From contig NZ_PXYL01000002.1 of the NCBI RefSeq assembly GCF_003012705.1, positions 310,001 to 374,000 of the forward strand: DNA of 64,000 nt, given 5' to 3'. The notes beneath the pieces were generated by a model. That model made no database searches, was not told the origin of the DNA, and saw only the letters and a list, made by a program, of their open reading frames with translations. This DNA comes from Pseudaminobacter soli (ex Li et al. 2025). Its GTDB lineage: Bacteria; Pseudomonadota; Alphaproteobacteria; Rhizobiales; Rhizobiaceae. Below are positions 29,359 to 38,600 of this stretch, piece after piece (within the stretch, counting starts at the first letter, position 1; every line of letters starts with the position of its first letter). Made by a program: the position numbers and the translations under genes.

Positions 29359-30684
29359 CTAACGCCGGTGCTTGCCGGTGGCCTGGCCCTTTTCATGGGT
29401 CGGCGTGGTGCTGCTCGAAGGCGCGGGATCCACCAGCGGCTGTCCTGGCGCCTGCTGCGCTTGCGGTTGAGTGGGCTGCGCCGTTGGCTGGGCGTCCTGC
29501 CGCACGGCAACCTTGGCGCCCTCACGCAGCTTGTCGGCACCGTCGACGACGACCCGGTCGCCTGGGTTCAACCCGGCGAGGATCTCGACGCGCTCGCCCT
29601 CGAACACGCCAAGCGTAACCTTGCGTACCGAAACCGTGTCATCGGGATTGACGAAGTAAACGAAGGTGCCGGGCACACCGCGCTGGATGGCGGCGGTAGG
29701 CGCTATCACTGCGTCCTTGTGCTCGTTCACGATCAGCTCGATGTTGACGAACTGGTTGGGGTAGAGCATGCGGTTCTCGTTGGCGAAAGACGCCTTGAGC
29801 TTGATGGTGCCGGTGGTCGGATCGATCTGACTGTCGAAGGTTTGCAACTGCCCATCGGCGAGTTTGTTGTTGCCGCTGCGATCGAAGGCCATCACGGGCA
29901 ATGTGGCGCCTTCATGCAGGCGCTGGGCAATGGCCTGCAGCTGATCCTCTGGAACGGTGAAGACCACGCTGATTGGCTGGATTTGCGTGATCACCACGAT
30001 GCCGGCGGCGTCGCCCGGAGTCACGTAGTTGCCCACGTCCACTTGGCGCAGACCAATCCGGCCGTCGATGGGGGCCTTGATGGTGGTGAAATCGAGGTTG
30101 ACGCTTGCCGCCTGGACGGTTGCCTTATCCGCTTCGATCGTGCCCTTGTATTGGGCAACCAGTGCCGTTTGCGTATCCAGCGTTTGGCGAGGCACCGCGT
30201 TCTGCGTTGCGAGTTTCTGGTAGCGCGCAAGGTCGACCTCAGCTCCCTGCAGCAGGGCCTGGTCGCGGGCAAGTTGTCCCTGCGCTTGCGCCAACGCTGC
30301 CTGGAATGGGCGCTGATCGATTTGCGCGAGAACATCGCCCTTCTTGACGTCCTGGCCTTCGGTGAAATTCACCTGAACGAGCTGTCCGCCGATCTGCGTC
30401 TTGACCGTGACGGTGGCCAGCGACGTCACGGTTCCGAGAGCATTGAGCGTCACATTGATGTTGCCGGTGCCGACTGTGGCCGCGCCGACCGATACGGGTT
30501 GCGACGCATGCTTTTGCGTTGCCGGTGGTTCACTGAACTGAGGCCGCTGCCACCAATAGGCACCCGCAGCCGCAATAAGCGCCAGAAAGATCAGCCATGG
30601 GAGCCATCCGCCCGAGCGACGTCGGGCAACCTGCGGCCGCTCGATGAGGTCTTCCCTCGTCGTCGTGTCTCGAAGCTGATCCAT
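29359..30684 (-). CDS. RND efflux periplasmic adaptor (MdtA-like)
   Basis: 441 residues. A short cytoplasmic basic N-terminus, then one membrane helix (about 29-46, [17 protein letters not shown]), then lipoyl halves around a coiled coil and the beta-barrel domain: the membrane-fusion-protein layout. [17 protein letters not shown] is the lipoyl signature. The last 45 residues are Pro/Gln/Thr-rich and probably disordered. It is the first gene of the operon adaptor-MdtB-MdtC-outer membrane factor, reading left from a promoter in 30685-30907. Confidence 0.94.
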   Translation of the reverse strand: MDQLRDTTTREDLIERPQVARRRSGGWLPWLIFLALIAAAGAYWWQRPQFSEPPATQKHASQPVSVGAATVGTGNINVTLNALGTVTSLATVTVKTQIGGQLVQVNFTEGQDVKKGDVLAQIDQRPFQAALAQAQGQLARDQALLQGAEVDLARYQKLATQNAVPRQTLDTQTALVAQYKGTIEADKATVQAASVNLDFTTIKAPIDGRIGLRQVDVGNYVTPGDAAGIVVITQIQPISVVFTVPEDQLQAIAQRLHEGATLPVMAFDRSGNNKLADGQLQTFDSQIDPTTGTIKLKASFANENRMLYPNQFVNIELIVNEHKDAVIAPTAAIQRGVPGTFVYFVNPDDTVSVRKVTLGVFEGERVEILAGLNPGDRVVVDGADKLREGAKVAVRQDAQPTAQPTQPQAQQAPGQPLVDPAPSSSTTPTHEKGQATGKHRR

Positions 30685-30733
30685 GATATCGCTTCATCCA
30701 GTCCCGTCAGTCCTGCCGATATTCGGAGGAGAT

Positions 30734-30762
30734 GATTAAGGACTTTTATATGGCACTTAATC
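30734..30762. promoter_or_regulatory. inverted repeat upstream of the RND efflux operon
   Basis: GATTAAG (30734-30740) and CTTAATC (30756-30762) form a perfect 7-bp inverted repeat across a 15-nt AT-rich spacer, 50-78 nt before the adaptor start. It is a plausible repressor operator for the efflux operon; no regulator gene for the pump is adjacent, so the binding protein is unknown. Confidence 0.5.
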
Positions 30763-30850
30763 GCGCAGCCAACGTTCTCACTTCTTCTTGATCTCGCTCC
30801 GCAAATCCGCCGACCGCCCCGCGCTCGCCGGCATTGTGATCAGAGACATG

Positions 30851-30873
30851 TTGACATAAAGATATCTTTATGT
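30851..30873. promoter_or_regulatory. perfect 20-bp palindrome upstream of metH (SahR-type operator)
   Basis: ACATAAAGATATCTTTATGT (30854-30873) is a perfect palindrome overlapped by a -35-like TTGACA (30851-30856), 35 nt before the metH start. From memory, SahR, an ArsR-family repressor sensing S-adenosylhomocysteine in many Proteobacteria, uses AT-rich palindromes with an AAAGATATCTTT-like core in front of metH. Overlap with the -35 fits repression. Confidence 0.72.
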
Positions 30874-30907
30874 GATCTGGCGAGCAGAGTCGCAGTGAAA
30901 ATTGGAT

Positions 30908-33900
30908 ATGTCGCAAATGAGTTCCTCGCTTGATGCCCTATTCGGGCCGATCGCAGAGACATCCCGAGGAACGGAAGTGCGTACCGCGCTGGCGCAGGCG
31001 GCAAGCGAGCGCATCCTGATTTTGGACGGCGCCATGGGCACGCAGATCCAGGGGCTAAGCTTCGATGAGGAGCATTTCCGCGGCGACCGCTTCGGCGGCT
31101 GCGCCTGCCACCAGCAGGGTAACAACGACCTGCTGATCCTGACCCAGCCGGCGGCGGTCGAGGAAATCCACTATCGCTACGCGATTGCCGGCGCAGACAT
31201 CATCGAGACGAACACCTTCTCCTCTACAAGCATCGCGCAAGCTGACTACGGCATGGAGGAGATGGTCTACGAACTGAACCGCGACGGCGCCCGGCTGGCG
31301 CGGCGGGCGGTCATTCGGGCTGAACAGGAAGACGGCAAGCGCCGCTTCGTCGCGGGTGCGCTCGGGCCGACCAACCGCACCGCCTCGATTTCGCCGGACG
31401 TCAACAATCCCGGCTACCGGGCCGTCACCTTCGACGACCTGCGTATCGCCTATGCCGAGCAACTGTGCGGCCTGATCGACGGTGGTGCCGACATGATCCT
31501 CATCGAGACCATCTTCGACACGCTGAACGCGAAGGCCGCGGTGTTTGCGTGCAACGAGGTCTTTGAGGAGAAGGGCGTCGATCTGCCGATCATGATCTCC
31601 GGCACGATCACCGACCGGTCCGGCCGTACGCTGTCGGGCCAGACGCCGACCGCTTTCTGGCATTCGCTGCGACACGCGAACCCGTTCACCTTCGGGCTCA
31701 ACTGCGCGCTGGGCGCCAGCGCCATGCGCGAGCATCTGGCCGAAATCTCCGATGTGGCCGACACGCTGGTCTGCGCCTATCCCAATGCCGGCTTGCCGAA
31801 CGAATTCGGGCGCTATGACGAGACGCCGGAATATATGGCCGAGCAGATCGAGGAGTTTGCCCGCGAAGGCCTGGTGAATATCGTCGGCGGCTGCTGCGGC
31901 TCGACGCCGGAGCATATCCGCGCCATCGCCGAAGCGGTGAAGAAATATCCGCCGAGGCAGATGCCCGAGCACAAGCCGCTGATGAAGCTGTCCGGCCTTG
32001 AGCCTTTCACGCTCACGCCCGAAATTCCATTTGTCAATGTCGGCGAGCGCACCAACGTCACCGGCTCGGCCAAATTCCGCAAGCTCATCACCGCCGGCGA
32101 CTATGCCGCCGCACTGGACGTCGCCCGCGACCAGGTGGCCAATGGTGCGCAGGTCATCGACGTCAACATGGACGAGGGGCTGATCGACTCCAAGAAGGCG
32201 ATGGTGGAATACCTGAACCTCGTCGCTGCCGAGCCGGACATTGCGCGCGTGCCGGTCATGATCGACAGCTCCAAATGGGAGGTGATCGAAGCGGGCCTGA
32301 AATGTGTGCAGGGCAAGCCCATCGTCAACTCGATCTCTATGAAGGAAGGCGAGGAGGCGTTCCTGCACCATGCGAGGCTCTGCCATGCCTATGGCGCGGC
32401 CGTAGTCGTCATGGCCTTCGATGAGCAGGGGCAGGCCGACACCGAGGCGCGTAAGGTGGAGATCTGCACCCGTGCCTACGAGCTGCTGACAGAGAAGGCA
32501 GGCTTCGCGCCGGAAGACATCATCTTCGACCCCAACATTTTTGCGGTGGCGACTGGCATCGAGGAGCACAACAATTACGGCCTCGATTTCATCGGTGCTG
32601 CCGGCGAAATCACGCGGAACCTGCCGCATGTCCATATCTCGGGCGGCGTGTCGAACCTGTCCTTCTCATTCCGCGGCAACGAGCCGGTGCGCGAGGCAAT
32701 GCACGCCGTCTTCCTCTACCACGCCATCCAGGCAGGCATGGACATGGGCATCGTCAATGCCGGCCAGCTGGCGGTCTACGAATCCATCGATCCGGATTTG
32801 CGTGAGGCTTGTGAGGACGTGGTTTTGAACCGCGCTCCCCAGGCCGGCGGCACGGCCACCGAGCGGCTGCTGGAACTGGCCGAGCGCTTCCGGGGCGCGG
32901 CCGGCAAGGAAGCCAAGGAAAAGGACCTCGCCTGGCGCGAATGGCCGGTCGCAAAGCGGCTAGAGCATGCGCTGGTCGACGGCATCACCGAGTTCATCGA
33001 GCTCGACACCGAGGAGGCGCGGCAAAATGCCGAGCGGCCGCTGCATGTCATCGAAGGCCCGCTGATGGCCGGCATGAATGTCGTCGGCGACCTGTTCGGA
33101 TCCGGAAAAATGTTCCTGCCGCAGGTGGTCAAATCGGCCCGCGTGATGAAGCAGGCGGTCGCTGTGCTCTTGCCCTATATGGAGGCCGAGAAGGCCGCAA
33201 ATGGCGGGAACGACGAGCGCCAGAGCGCCGGCAAAATCCTCATGGCGACGGTGAAGGGCGATGTCCACGACATCGGCAAGAACATCGTGGGCGTCGTGCT
33301 TGCCTGCAACAACTATGAGATCATCGACCTGGGCGTCATGGTGCCGGCGTCGAAGATCCTCGAAACCGCTCGGGCTGAGAAGGTCGATATTATCGGCCTT
33401 TCCGGCCTGATCACGCCGTCACTTGACGAAATGGTGCATGTCGCCACCGAGATGGAGCGCGAGGGTTTTGACATTCCGCTGCTCATCGGCGGAGCCACCA
33501 CCAGCCGCGTGCATACGGCAGTGAAGATCCACCCGAAATACGAGCGCGGCCAGGCGGTCTATGTGACCGATGCCAGCCGCGCGGTGGGCGTCGTCTCCAG
33601 CCTGCTGTCGCCGGATGCGAAGCACGGCTATGTCGAGACCACGCGCGAGGAATACAGGAAGGTCGCCGACGCCCATGCCCGCAGCGAAGCCGAGAAGCAG
33701 CGGCTGCCGCTCGCCAAGGCGCGCGCGAACGCCCACAAGATAGACTGGGCGGGCTACGAGCCGCCAAGGCCATCCTTCCTCGGCACGCGCGTGTTCGAAA
33801 GCTGGGACCTCGGCGAGCTTGCCCGCTACATCGACTGGACGCCCTTCTTCCAGACCTGGGAGCTGAAGGGGCGCTACCCAAAGATCCTTGAAGACGAGAA

Positions 33901-34699
33901 GCAGGGGCCTGCAGCACGACAACTCTTTGGCGATGCCCAGGCGATGTTGAAGAAGATCATCGAGGAAAAGTGGTTCGCGCCCAAGGCCGTCATCGGCTTC
34001 TGGCCTGCCAATGCCGTCGGCGACGACATAAGGCTGTTCACCGACACGAACCGCGATGGCGAACTCGCCACCTTCTTCACCTTGCGCCAGCAGCTGACAA
34101 AGCGCGACGGCAGGGCCAATGTGGCGCTGTCCGACTTCGTCGCGCCACTGGAGAGCGGCAAGCAGGACTATGTCGGCGGCTTTGTGGTGACGGCCGGCAT
34201 CGAGGAAGTGGCTATCGCCGAGCGCTTCGAGCGCGCCAATGACGATTACTCGTCCATCCTCGTCAAGGCGCTGGCCGATCGCTTCGCTGAGGCCTTTGCC
34301 GAGCGCATGCATGAGCGCGTGCGCAAGGAATTCTGGGGCTACACGCCGGACGAAAATCTCTCTGGCGACGAGCTTGTCGGCGAGGCCTATCGCGGCATCC
34401 GTCCGGCGCCCGGATATCCGGCCCAGCCCGACCACACCGAAAAGGTGACGCTGTTCCGCCTGCTCGAGGCCGAGAAGAATGCGGGGGTCAGCCTGACCGA
34501 GAGCTACGCCATGTGGCCGGGATCGTCCGTCTCGGGCCTCTATCTGGCGCACCCAGAAAGCTACTATTTTGGCGTCGCCAAGGTCGAGCGCGATCAGGTC
34601 GAGGACTATGCTCGCCGCAAGGGCATGACGGTGCTGGAAGTCGAACGGTGGCTGGGGCCGATCCTCAACTATGTGCCGGTGCGAGCGGCCGGGGCCTAA
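30908..34699 (+). CDS. metH: cobalamin-dependent methionine synthase
   Basis: 1263 residues from ATG 30908 (TTG 30902 and ATG 30917 are in-frame alternatives; none has a strong ribosome site). All four modules are present. The homocysteine domain ends with the zinc cysteines in G-G-C-C-G-S-T (near 330), and the pterin domain begins at about 365. The cobalamin domain has the base-off motif D785-V-H787-D-I-G, with H787 as cobalt ligand. The activation domain carries R-P-A-P-G-Y-P for AdoMet binding. It transfers methyl from methyltetrahydrofolate to homocysteine. It stands as a single gene with its own palindromic operator. Confidence 0.97.
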   Translation: MSQMSSSLDALFGPIAETSRGTEVRTALAQAASERILILDGAMGTQIQGLSFDEEHFRGDRFGGCACHQQGNNDLLILTQPAAVEEIHYRYAIAGADIIETNTFSSTSIAQADYGMEEMVYELNRDGARLARRAVIRAEQEDGKRRFVAGALGPTNRTASISPDVNNPGYRAVTFDDLRIAYAEQLCGLIDGGADMILIETIFDTLNAKAAVFACNEVFEEKGVDLPIMISGTITDRSGRTLSGQTPTAFWHSLRHANPFTFGLNCALGASAMREHLAEISDVADTLVCAYPNAGLPNEFGRYDETPEYMAEQIEEFAREGLVNIVGGCCGSTPEHIRAIAEAVKKYPPRQMPEHKPLMKLSGLEPFTLTPEIPFVNVGERTNVTGSAKFRKLITAGDYAAALDVARDQVANGAQVIDVNMDEGLIDSKKAMVEYLNLVAAEPDIARVPVMIDSSKWEVIEAGLKCVQGKPIVNSISMKEGEEAFLHHARLCHAYGAAVVVMAFDEQGQADTEARKVEICTRAYELLTEKAGFAPEDIIFDPNIFAVATGIEEHNNYGLDFIGAAGEITRNLPHVHISGGVSNLSFSFRGNEPVREAMHAVFLYHAIQAGMDMGIVNAGQLAVYESIDPDLREACEDVVLNRAPQAGGTATERLLELAERFRGAAGKEAKEKDLAWREWPVAKRLEHALVDGITEFIELDTEEARQNAERPLHVIEGPLMAGMNVVGDLFGSGKMFLPQVVKSARVMKQAVAVLLPYMEAEKAANGGNDERQSAGKILMATVKGDVHDIGKNIVGVVLACNNYEIIDLGVMVPASKILETARAEKVDIIGLSGLITPSLDEMVHVATEMEREGFDIPLLIGGATTSRVHTAVKIHPKYERGQAVYVTDASRAVGVVSSLLSPDAKHGYVETTREEYRKVADAHARSEAEKQRLPLAKARANAHKIDWAGYEPPRPSFLGTRVFESWDLGELARYIDWTPFFQTWELKGRYPKILEDEKQGPAARQLFGDAQAMLKKIIEEKWFAPKAVIGFWPANAVGDDIRLFTDTNRDGELATFFTLRQQLTKRDGRANVALSDFVAPLESGKQDYVGGFVVTAGIEEVAIAERFERANDDYSSILVKALADRFAEAFAERMHERVRKEFWGYTPDENLSGDELVGEAYRGIRPAPGYPAQPDHTEKVTLFRLLEAEKNAGVSLTESYAMWPGSSVSGLYLAHPESYYFGVAKVERDQVEDYARRKGMTVLEVERWLGPILNYVPVRAAGA

Positions 34700-34733
34700 A
34701 GAACAGCCCAGGCCGCCGCCTGCTGGGGCAGGA

Positions 34734-36278
34734 TTAGCGGTCCTTGACGATCAGCCCGTGCGGGCCTGAGCGATAGTGCGTTAGCGTCCGGTCGGCATGG
34801 CGCAGCCGCCAGGAAAGCGCCTTCTGCGCATAATCGCGCACCAGCGCCGCGTAAGCTGGCTCGTCGGCCAGATTGACGAATTCGCGCGGATCGTTCTTGA
34901 GGTCGAAGAAGAGCGGCGGCAGGGCCGCGAAGTGCACATATTTGTAGTTCTCGTCCTGCACGACGCAGAGGCTGCAATCGTCCATGTCGAGCCCCAGAGT
35001 GTCCTGCGGCTGCGAATAGAACACATCGCGGAAGTCGAACTCGTAGTGCAGCTCGGTGCGCCAGTCGTCTAGCCGGTCGCCCTTCACCAGCGGCACCAGC
35101 GAGCGTCCGTCGCATGCGCGCGGCACCTCGCCACCCAGCCAGTCGAGGATGCTGGGCATCACGTCGATGCTTTCGGTGAAAGCCTCCTCGATGGTGCCTG
35201 CGCGTTCGCCGGCCGACGGGTCCTTGATGACCAGCGGAATGCGGAAGCTCTCGTCATTGTAGCCGATCTTGCCAAGCAGGTGATGGTCGCCGAGCTGCTC
35301 GCCATGATCGCTCGTGAAGATGATCAGCGTGTCGTCCCATTGGCCGGTTTCGTCGAGATAGTCGAACACGCGGCCGAGGCAGTCGTCGATCTCGGTCATC
35401 AGCCCGCAATAGGTGGCGCGCATCTGGCGCAGTTCAGCCTCGTCCATCGTCGCGCCGGAGCCTTCCGCGCCGTGGAAGAACGAGCCTCGCTCGATGCTGT
35501 CGACATAGAAGCGCATCAGCGGGTGCTGGGCGCTTTCCGTTTCCGGGTCGGCGGCGCGCACCGGGGCGGGCATGTCTTCCGGCCGGTACATGGCGTGGTA
35601 GGGCGCCGACGCCACGAAAGGAGGATGCGGCCGATAGTAGCCGAGATGCAGGAAGAAAGGTTTTCCGGCGCGGCCCTTGAGATAGGTCAGCGCCCGTTCG
35701 GTGAAGTAGGTCGAGTCGGAGAATTCGGCGGGGATACGCGAAGGCTTGTCGGTAGCGCCCGGAACCGAATCCTCGCCCTCGGGCAGCCAGATATCCTCGC
35801 GCTTTTCCGGCAGCCCGAAGCCGTTTTGCGCCACCCAGCCGAAATAGCCGTCCATGTTGGGCTCGAAGGCGCCCACCGAGCGGAATCCCTCCATGATGTC
35901 GCCCAGCACAAGGAAGCGCGGATCATTGGTCGAGGTGGTGCGCGGGTCGGGCGTGGTGGAGGTGTAGCCAACCAGCGCAGGATCGTAGCCGATCGTGCGC
36001 AGCGCTTTGCCAAGGTTCGTGTGGCGCTGGTCGAGCGGCACTGTGTTCTGTACGGCGCGGTGGTTCATAAGATAGAGCCCGGTCAGCAGGCTGGCGCGCG
36101 CCGGACCACAGGGCACGCAGGTCGTGACATGGTTGCGGAAGGTGACACCCTCGCGGCAGAGCCGGTCGAGATTCGGTGTCTTCAGGAAGGACTCGCGCCC
36201 TTGGGCACGCAAGAGATGCGGGACGAAATCCGCCCGCCACTGGTCGACGACGATGAGAAGTACGTTCTTGCGTGCCAT
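34734..36278 (-). CDS. phosphonate monoester hydrolase / sulfatase-family phosphodiesterase
   Basis: 514 residues. Alkaline-phosphatase superfamily, closely resembling the Rhizobium leguminosarum and Burkholderia PehA phosphonate monoester hydrolases from the first residues (R-K-N-V-L-L-I-V-V-D-Q-W-R-A-D-F) to the C-terminal tail (L-T-H-Y-R-S). The sulfatase motif C57-G-P-A-R61 gives a formylglycine at Cys57, the position described for the Rhizobium enzyme. Metal ligands D12 and the S-D-H-G-E-Q-L-G-D motif are present. These enzymes are promiscuous toward phosphonate monoesters, phosphodiesters and sulfate esters. No signal peptide is seen. It is convergent with metH and has no phosphonate-operon neighbours. 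Confidence 0.92.
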   Translation of the reverse strand: MARKNVLLIVVDQWRADFVPHLLRAQGRESFLKTPNLDRLCREGVTFRNHVTTCVPCGPARASLLTGLYLMNHRAVQNTVPLDQRHTNLGKALRTIGYDPALVGYTSTTPDPRTTSTNDPRFLVLGDIMEGFRSVGAFEPNMDGYFGWVAQNGFGLPEKREDIWLPEGEDSVPGATDKPSRIPAEFSDSTYFTERALTYLKGRAGKPFFLHLGYYRPHPPFVASAPYHAMYRPEDMPAPVRAADPETESAQHPLMRFYVDSIERGSFFHGAEGSGATMDEAELRQMRATYCGLMTEIDDCLGRVFDYLDETGQWDDTLIIFTSDHGEQLGDHHLLGKIGYNDESFRIPLVIKDPSAGERAGTIEEAFTESIDVMPSILDWLGGEVPRACDGRSLVPLVKGDRLDDWRTELHYEFDFRDVFYSQPQDTLGLDMDDCSLCVVQDENYKYVHFAALPPLFFDLKNDPREFVNLADEPAYAALVRDYAQKALSWRLRHADRTLTHYRSGPHGLIVKDR

Positions 36279-36498
36279 GTCTGCCTCGTTATGCGCGAGG
36301 CGGTCTAGGCACGGGCCATGTCAGTGCGGTGAAGCTTGCATAAAAGTTTGATGACGGCCGGTGTCATGCTCAGCGTGCGCGGCAGACCAGACTTGGCAGA
36401 GCGTTGGTCCTGGCATGACGGGTGGTTGCCCGGGGTGCCGCGACCGGCATAGTGAGCGTTCTGCTGGCGCCACAATCATAGCGCCCAAGGGAGAGAAC

Positions 36499-37452
36499 AT
36501 GTCCAAGCTAACCGTTCCGCCGCGCAAGATCGACCAGACCTTTATGGGGTTTCCGCTGGTCGAGGACCTCGACACGCTGAAGGCCGATATCGCGATCATC
36601 GGTATGCCCTATGGCAGCCCCTATTCGATCGACGAGATGACCAACGACCAGACGAATGGCCCCACCGCCATGCGTCGCGCCTCGCAGAGCATCAGCCTTG
36701 GGCTCGATAGCTACGACTTCGAGATAGGCGGCACCCTGTTCGACGGGCAGGACATCAAGGTGGTCGATGTCGGCGACGTGCCGGGCGATGTGGCCGACAT
36801 CGGCGGCCATTACCGGCGTTCGGAGTCGGCGATCCGCAAGATCCTTGCAGCCGGCGCCATGCCGATCATTCTTGGTGGCGACCATGGCATCCCTATCCCG
36901 GTCTTCCGCGCGCTGGACGGCGAGGGACCGATCACGGTGATCCAGATCGATGCGCATCTCGACTGGCGCGACGAAAGAAACGGCGTGAAGGACGGCTATT
37001 CGAGCAACATGCGCCGCGCGTCCGAGATGGCGCATGTCGACCGCATCTTCCAGCTCGGCATTCGCGGGCAGGGTAGTGCGCGCATCGGGGAGGTCGAGGC
37101 CGCGCGCGCCTATGGCGTCGACATCATCACGCCGGCCCAGTGGGAGGAGGAAGGTACCGCCGCGATTCTGAAACGCATTCCCGATGGCGGGCGCTACTAT
37201 CTCACGCTCGATGCAGACGGGCTCGATCCGTCGGTCATGCCGGCAGTGGCCGCGCCGTCTCCGGGCGGGATCAGCTATCGCCAGACCATCGACCTCATCA
37301 AGGGCCTGATCCGCAAGGGTCGACTGGTCGGCATGGACATCGTGGAGATAACGCCCTCGCGCGATCTCAACGATGTCAGTTCGATCACGGCCGGCAACAT
37401 CATCCTGAACACTATCGGTGCTGCGGTACGCGCCGGATATTTCAAGCGCTGA
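36499..37452 (+). CDS. speB: agmatinase
   Basis: 317 residues from ATG 36499 (AAGGGAGAG ribosome site just before). Ureohydrolase family: G-G-D-H-G at 126-130, D-A-H-L-D-W-R-D-E at 151-159 and L-D-A-D-G-L-D-P-S with D238 and D240 give the di-manganese centre. The M-P-Y-G and G-P-T-A-M-R-R N-terminal segments are agmatinase-like; guanidinobutyrase or a related guanidine ureohydrolase is an alternative. With arginase at 10544 the window has two ureohydrolases for the arginine family. It appears monocistronic. Confidence 0.88.
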   Translation: MSKLTVPPRKIDQTFMGFPLVEDLDTLKADIAIIGMPYGSPYSIDEMTNDQTNGPTAMRRASQSISLGLDSYDFEIGGTLFDGQDIKVVDVGDVPGDVADIGGHYRRSESAIRKILAAGAMPIILGGDHGIPIPVFRALDGEGPITVIQIDAHLDWRDERNGVKDGYSSNMRRASEMAHVDRIFQLGIRGQGSARIGEVEAARAYGVDIITPAQWEEEGTAAILKRIPDGGRYYLTLDADGLDPSVMPAVAAPSPGGISYRQTIDLIKGLIRKGRLVGMDIVEITPSRDLNDVSSITAGNIILNTIGAAVRAGYFKR

Positions 37453-37567
37453 AGCCAGGCAGGCCGAGCAGGGGTGGGGCAACCTCTCGGGCCGCATCCC
37501 CCAGATGCCATTGGCCGGCCGGACGCCCTGCCGCGACCTCGGCATCAGGTCCGAGGCAGCCAGAAGA

Positions 37568-38062
37568 TCAGGCTGCTGCCTTCCTGGCCGCTCCATGAAA
37601 CGTGTCATTCACACCGGTGGACGCCAACAAGTGCTTGAGGCCCGCGTTCGAAACGGCCTGTATGGCATCGTCCAAACGAAACCAGCGCCGCTTGTATTGC
37701 GTGCTTCCTGGCCAGTGAGTCAGCGTTCCGCGCACTTTCAGCCCATAGACCGCGACCTCGCACGACACAGTCGAACCTTCCGTTGGCGTCGCTTGGCTGG
37801 AATAGCAGCCGATGGGATTGGCATCGAGAAGGCCGACCACCCCGGCTTGTTCGAACGCCTCGCTCATCGCGGCCTGGCGTGGTGTCTTGCCACTGCTCGG
37901 CAGGCCGCTGAGCAACGACCATTGTTCGCTACCGCGAGGCGCGACAAGCAGTACCTTGATCTCGGCCCGCTTCGTGCGACGCCAGGGAAGCACGGCATAG
38001 AGAACGTGCTCTGACAGAATGGCGCCCGGATTCGAGGCAGGCCGCGCCGATACTGCATTCAT
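37568..38062 (-). CDS. Nudix-hydrolase-domain protein with a degenerate Nudix box
   Basis: 164 residues. The segment Q-W-S-L-L-S-G-L-P-S-S-G-K-T-P-R-Q-A-A-M-S-E-A-F (residues 47-70) aligns with the Nudix box of diadenosine/diphosphoinositol polyphosphate hydrolase-like proteins common in Rhizobiales. In this group the box normally reads ...A-A-x-x-E-A-F-E-E-A-G; here it is S-E-A-F-E-Q-A-G, so one metal-binding glutamate is glutamine, and K replaces the E of G-E-T-P. Activity may be lost or altered. The C-terminal W-F-R-L-D-D-A segment is typical. Isolated gene, divergent from nothing recognisable upstream. Confidence 0.7.
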   Translation of the reverse strand: MNAVSARPASNPGAILSEHVLYAVLPWRRTKRAEIKVLLVAPRGSEQWSLLSGLPSSGKTPRQAAMSEAFEQAGVVGLLDANPIGCYSSQATPTEGSTVSCEVAVYGLKVRGTLTHWPGSTQYKRRWFRLDDAIQAVSNAGLKHLLASTGVNDTFHGAARKAAA

Positions 38063-38300
38063 GCGCGCCCTCCCAGCAGGTCGGCAGCCAGTCCAGGCCG
38101 TATCGGCGCACGCTGACCGTCAGCGCACCATGGACAACGCACGGCAGCACGCGGCAAACGGCGATGACAGGATTTGCAGCTTGGAAATGGTAGTCGATAA
38201 ATCAATTTGTCAGCTCCGGAACTGGCGCGCGATGCGCAAACAACTCCACCGCAATTCGACTTCGAAGTGGGGTCCCGGAGCGGAAAGTCCTGTGCGGTGT

Positions 38301-38378
38301 TCAGTTCGTAATCAAGTCGCTCCGGGAGAAACCACGCGCTTCCCCGGCAAGCCTCGAAATCTTGATGAAAGTTTCCAT
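38301..38378 (-). CDS. candidate small protein, 25 codons
   Basis: ATG 38378 reads 25 codons to TGA at 38301. It is preceded by a perfect GGAGG ribosome site (38390-38386) at 7-nt spacing and, 22 nt further upstream on the same strand, a consensus -10 TATAAT (38415-38410). The peptide starts M-E-T-F-I-K-I-S-R-L and ends G-F-S-R-S-D-L-I-T-N; it is basic/amphipathic with no cysteine or membrane segment. The S-R-S-D ending vaguely recalls small DUF1127 proteins, but I would not assign it. It could instead be a leader peptide or the start of a decayed gene. Function unknown. Confidence 0.4.
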   Translation of the reverse strand: METFIKISRLAGEARGFSRSDLITN

Positions 38379-38409
38379 GCACATACCTCCAATCTAGTCG
38401 AAGGAATTT

Positions 38410-38415
38410 ATTATA
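38410..38415 (-). promoter_or_regulatory. consensus -10 box TATAAT
   Basis: Exact TATAAT on the minus strand, the best -10 match I found in an intergenic part of this window, placed to start transcription near 38403, about 25 nt before the small ORF start. The -35 position (CGGCAA at 17-nt spacing) is weak. Confidence 0.45.
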
Positions 38416-38600
38416 CAAGGACGTAGCCAAACTTGCCGCGAGCACGCGCCTTTCGGTCGCAGCGACGGCTTAGTTGAGCTAGAAGCAAGGGTAGAACTAT
38501 CGAGTGGCTGCCAGAAGTGGCAGAAATTCTCGATCGAACCCACGTATGGCTCTCGTCGATCTGCTCCGTGGACCGGGGCCCACGGAGCTTAGTCAGCGAT

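Larger units (their letters stand above)
38063..38600. other. 538-bp region without a long gene
   Basis: Between the Nudix gene and the downstream end of the binding-protein gene I see no conserved long coding frame. Overlapping frames of 60-135 codons here lack recognisable domains. The only element that looks functional is the small leftward unit at 38301-38415 (promoter, ribosome site, 25-codon frame). The stretch 38380-38420 is clearly AT-richer than the surroundings. Confidence 0.6.

Noticed and set aside
31055-32635. Open frame of about 526 codons antisense to metH
   Set aside because: Shadow of a strongly conserved gene; no domain similarity and no ribosome site.
38059-38445. Minus-strand frame of 128 codons in the gene-poor region, with a C-x-x-C...C-x-x-C-like ending
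   Set aside because: No ribosome site, no family similarity beyond the cysteines, and it overlaps the better supported 25-codon frame in another phase.
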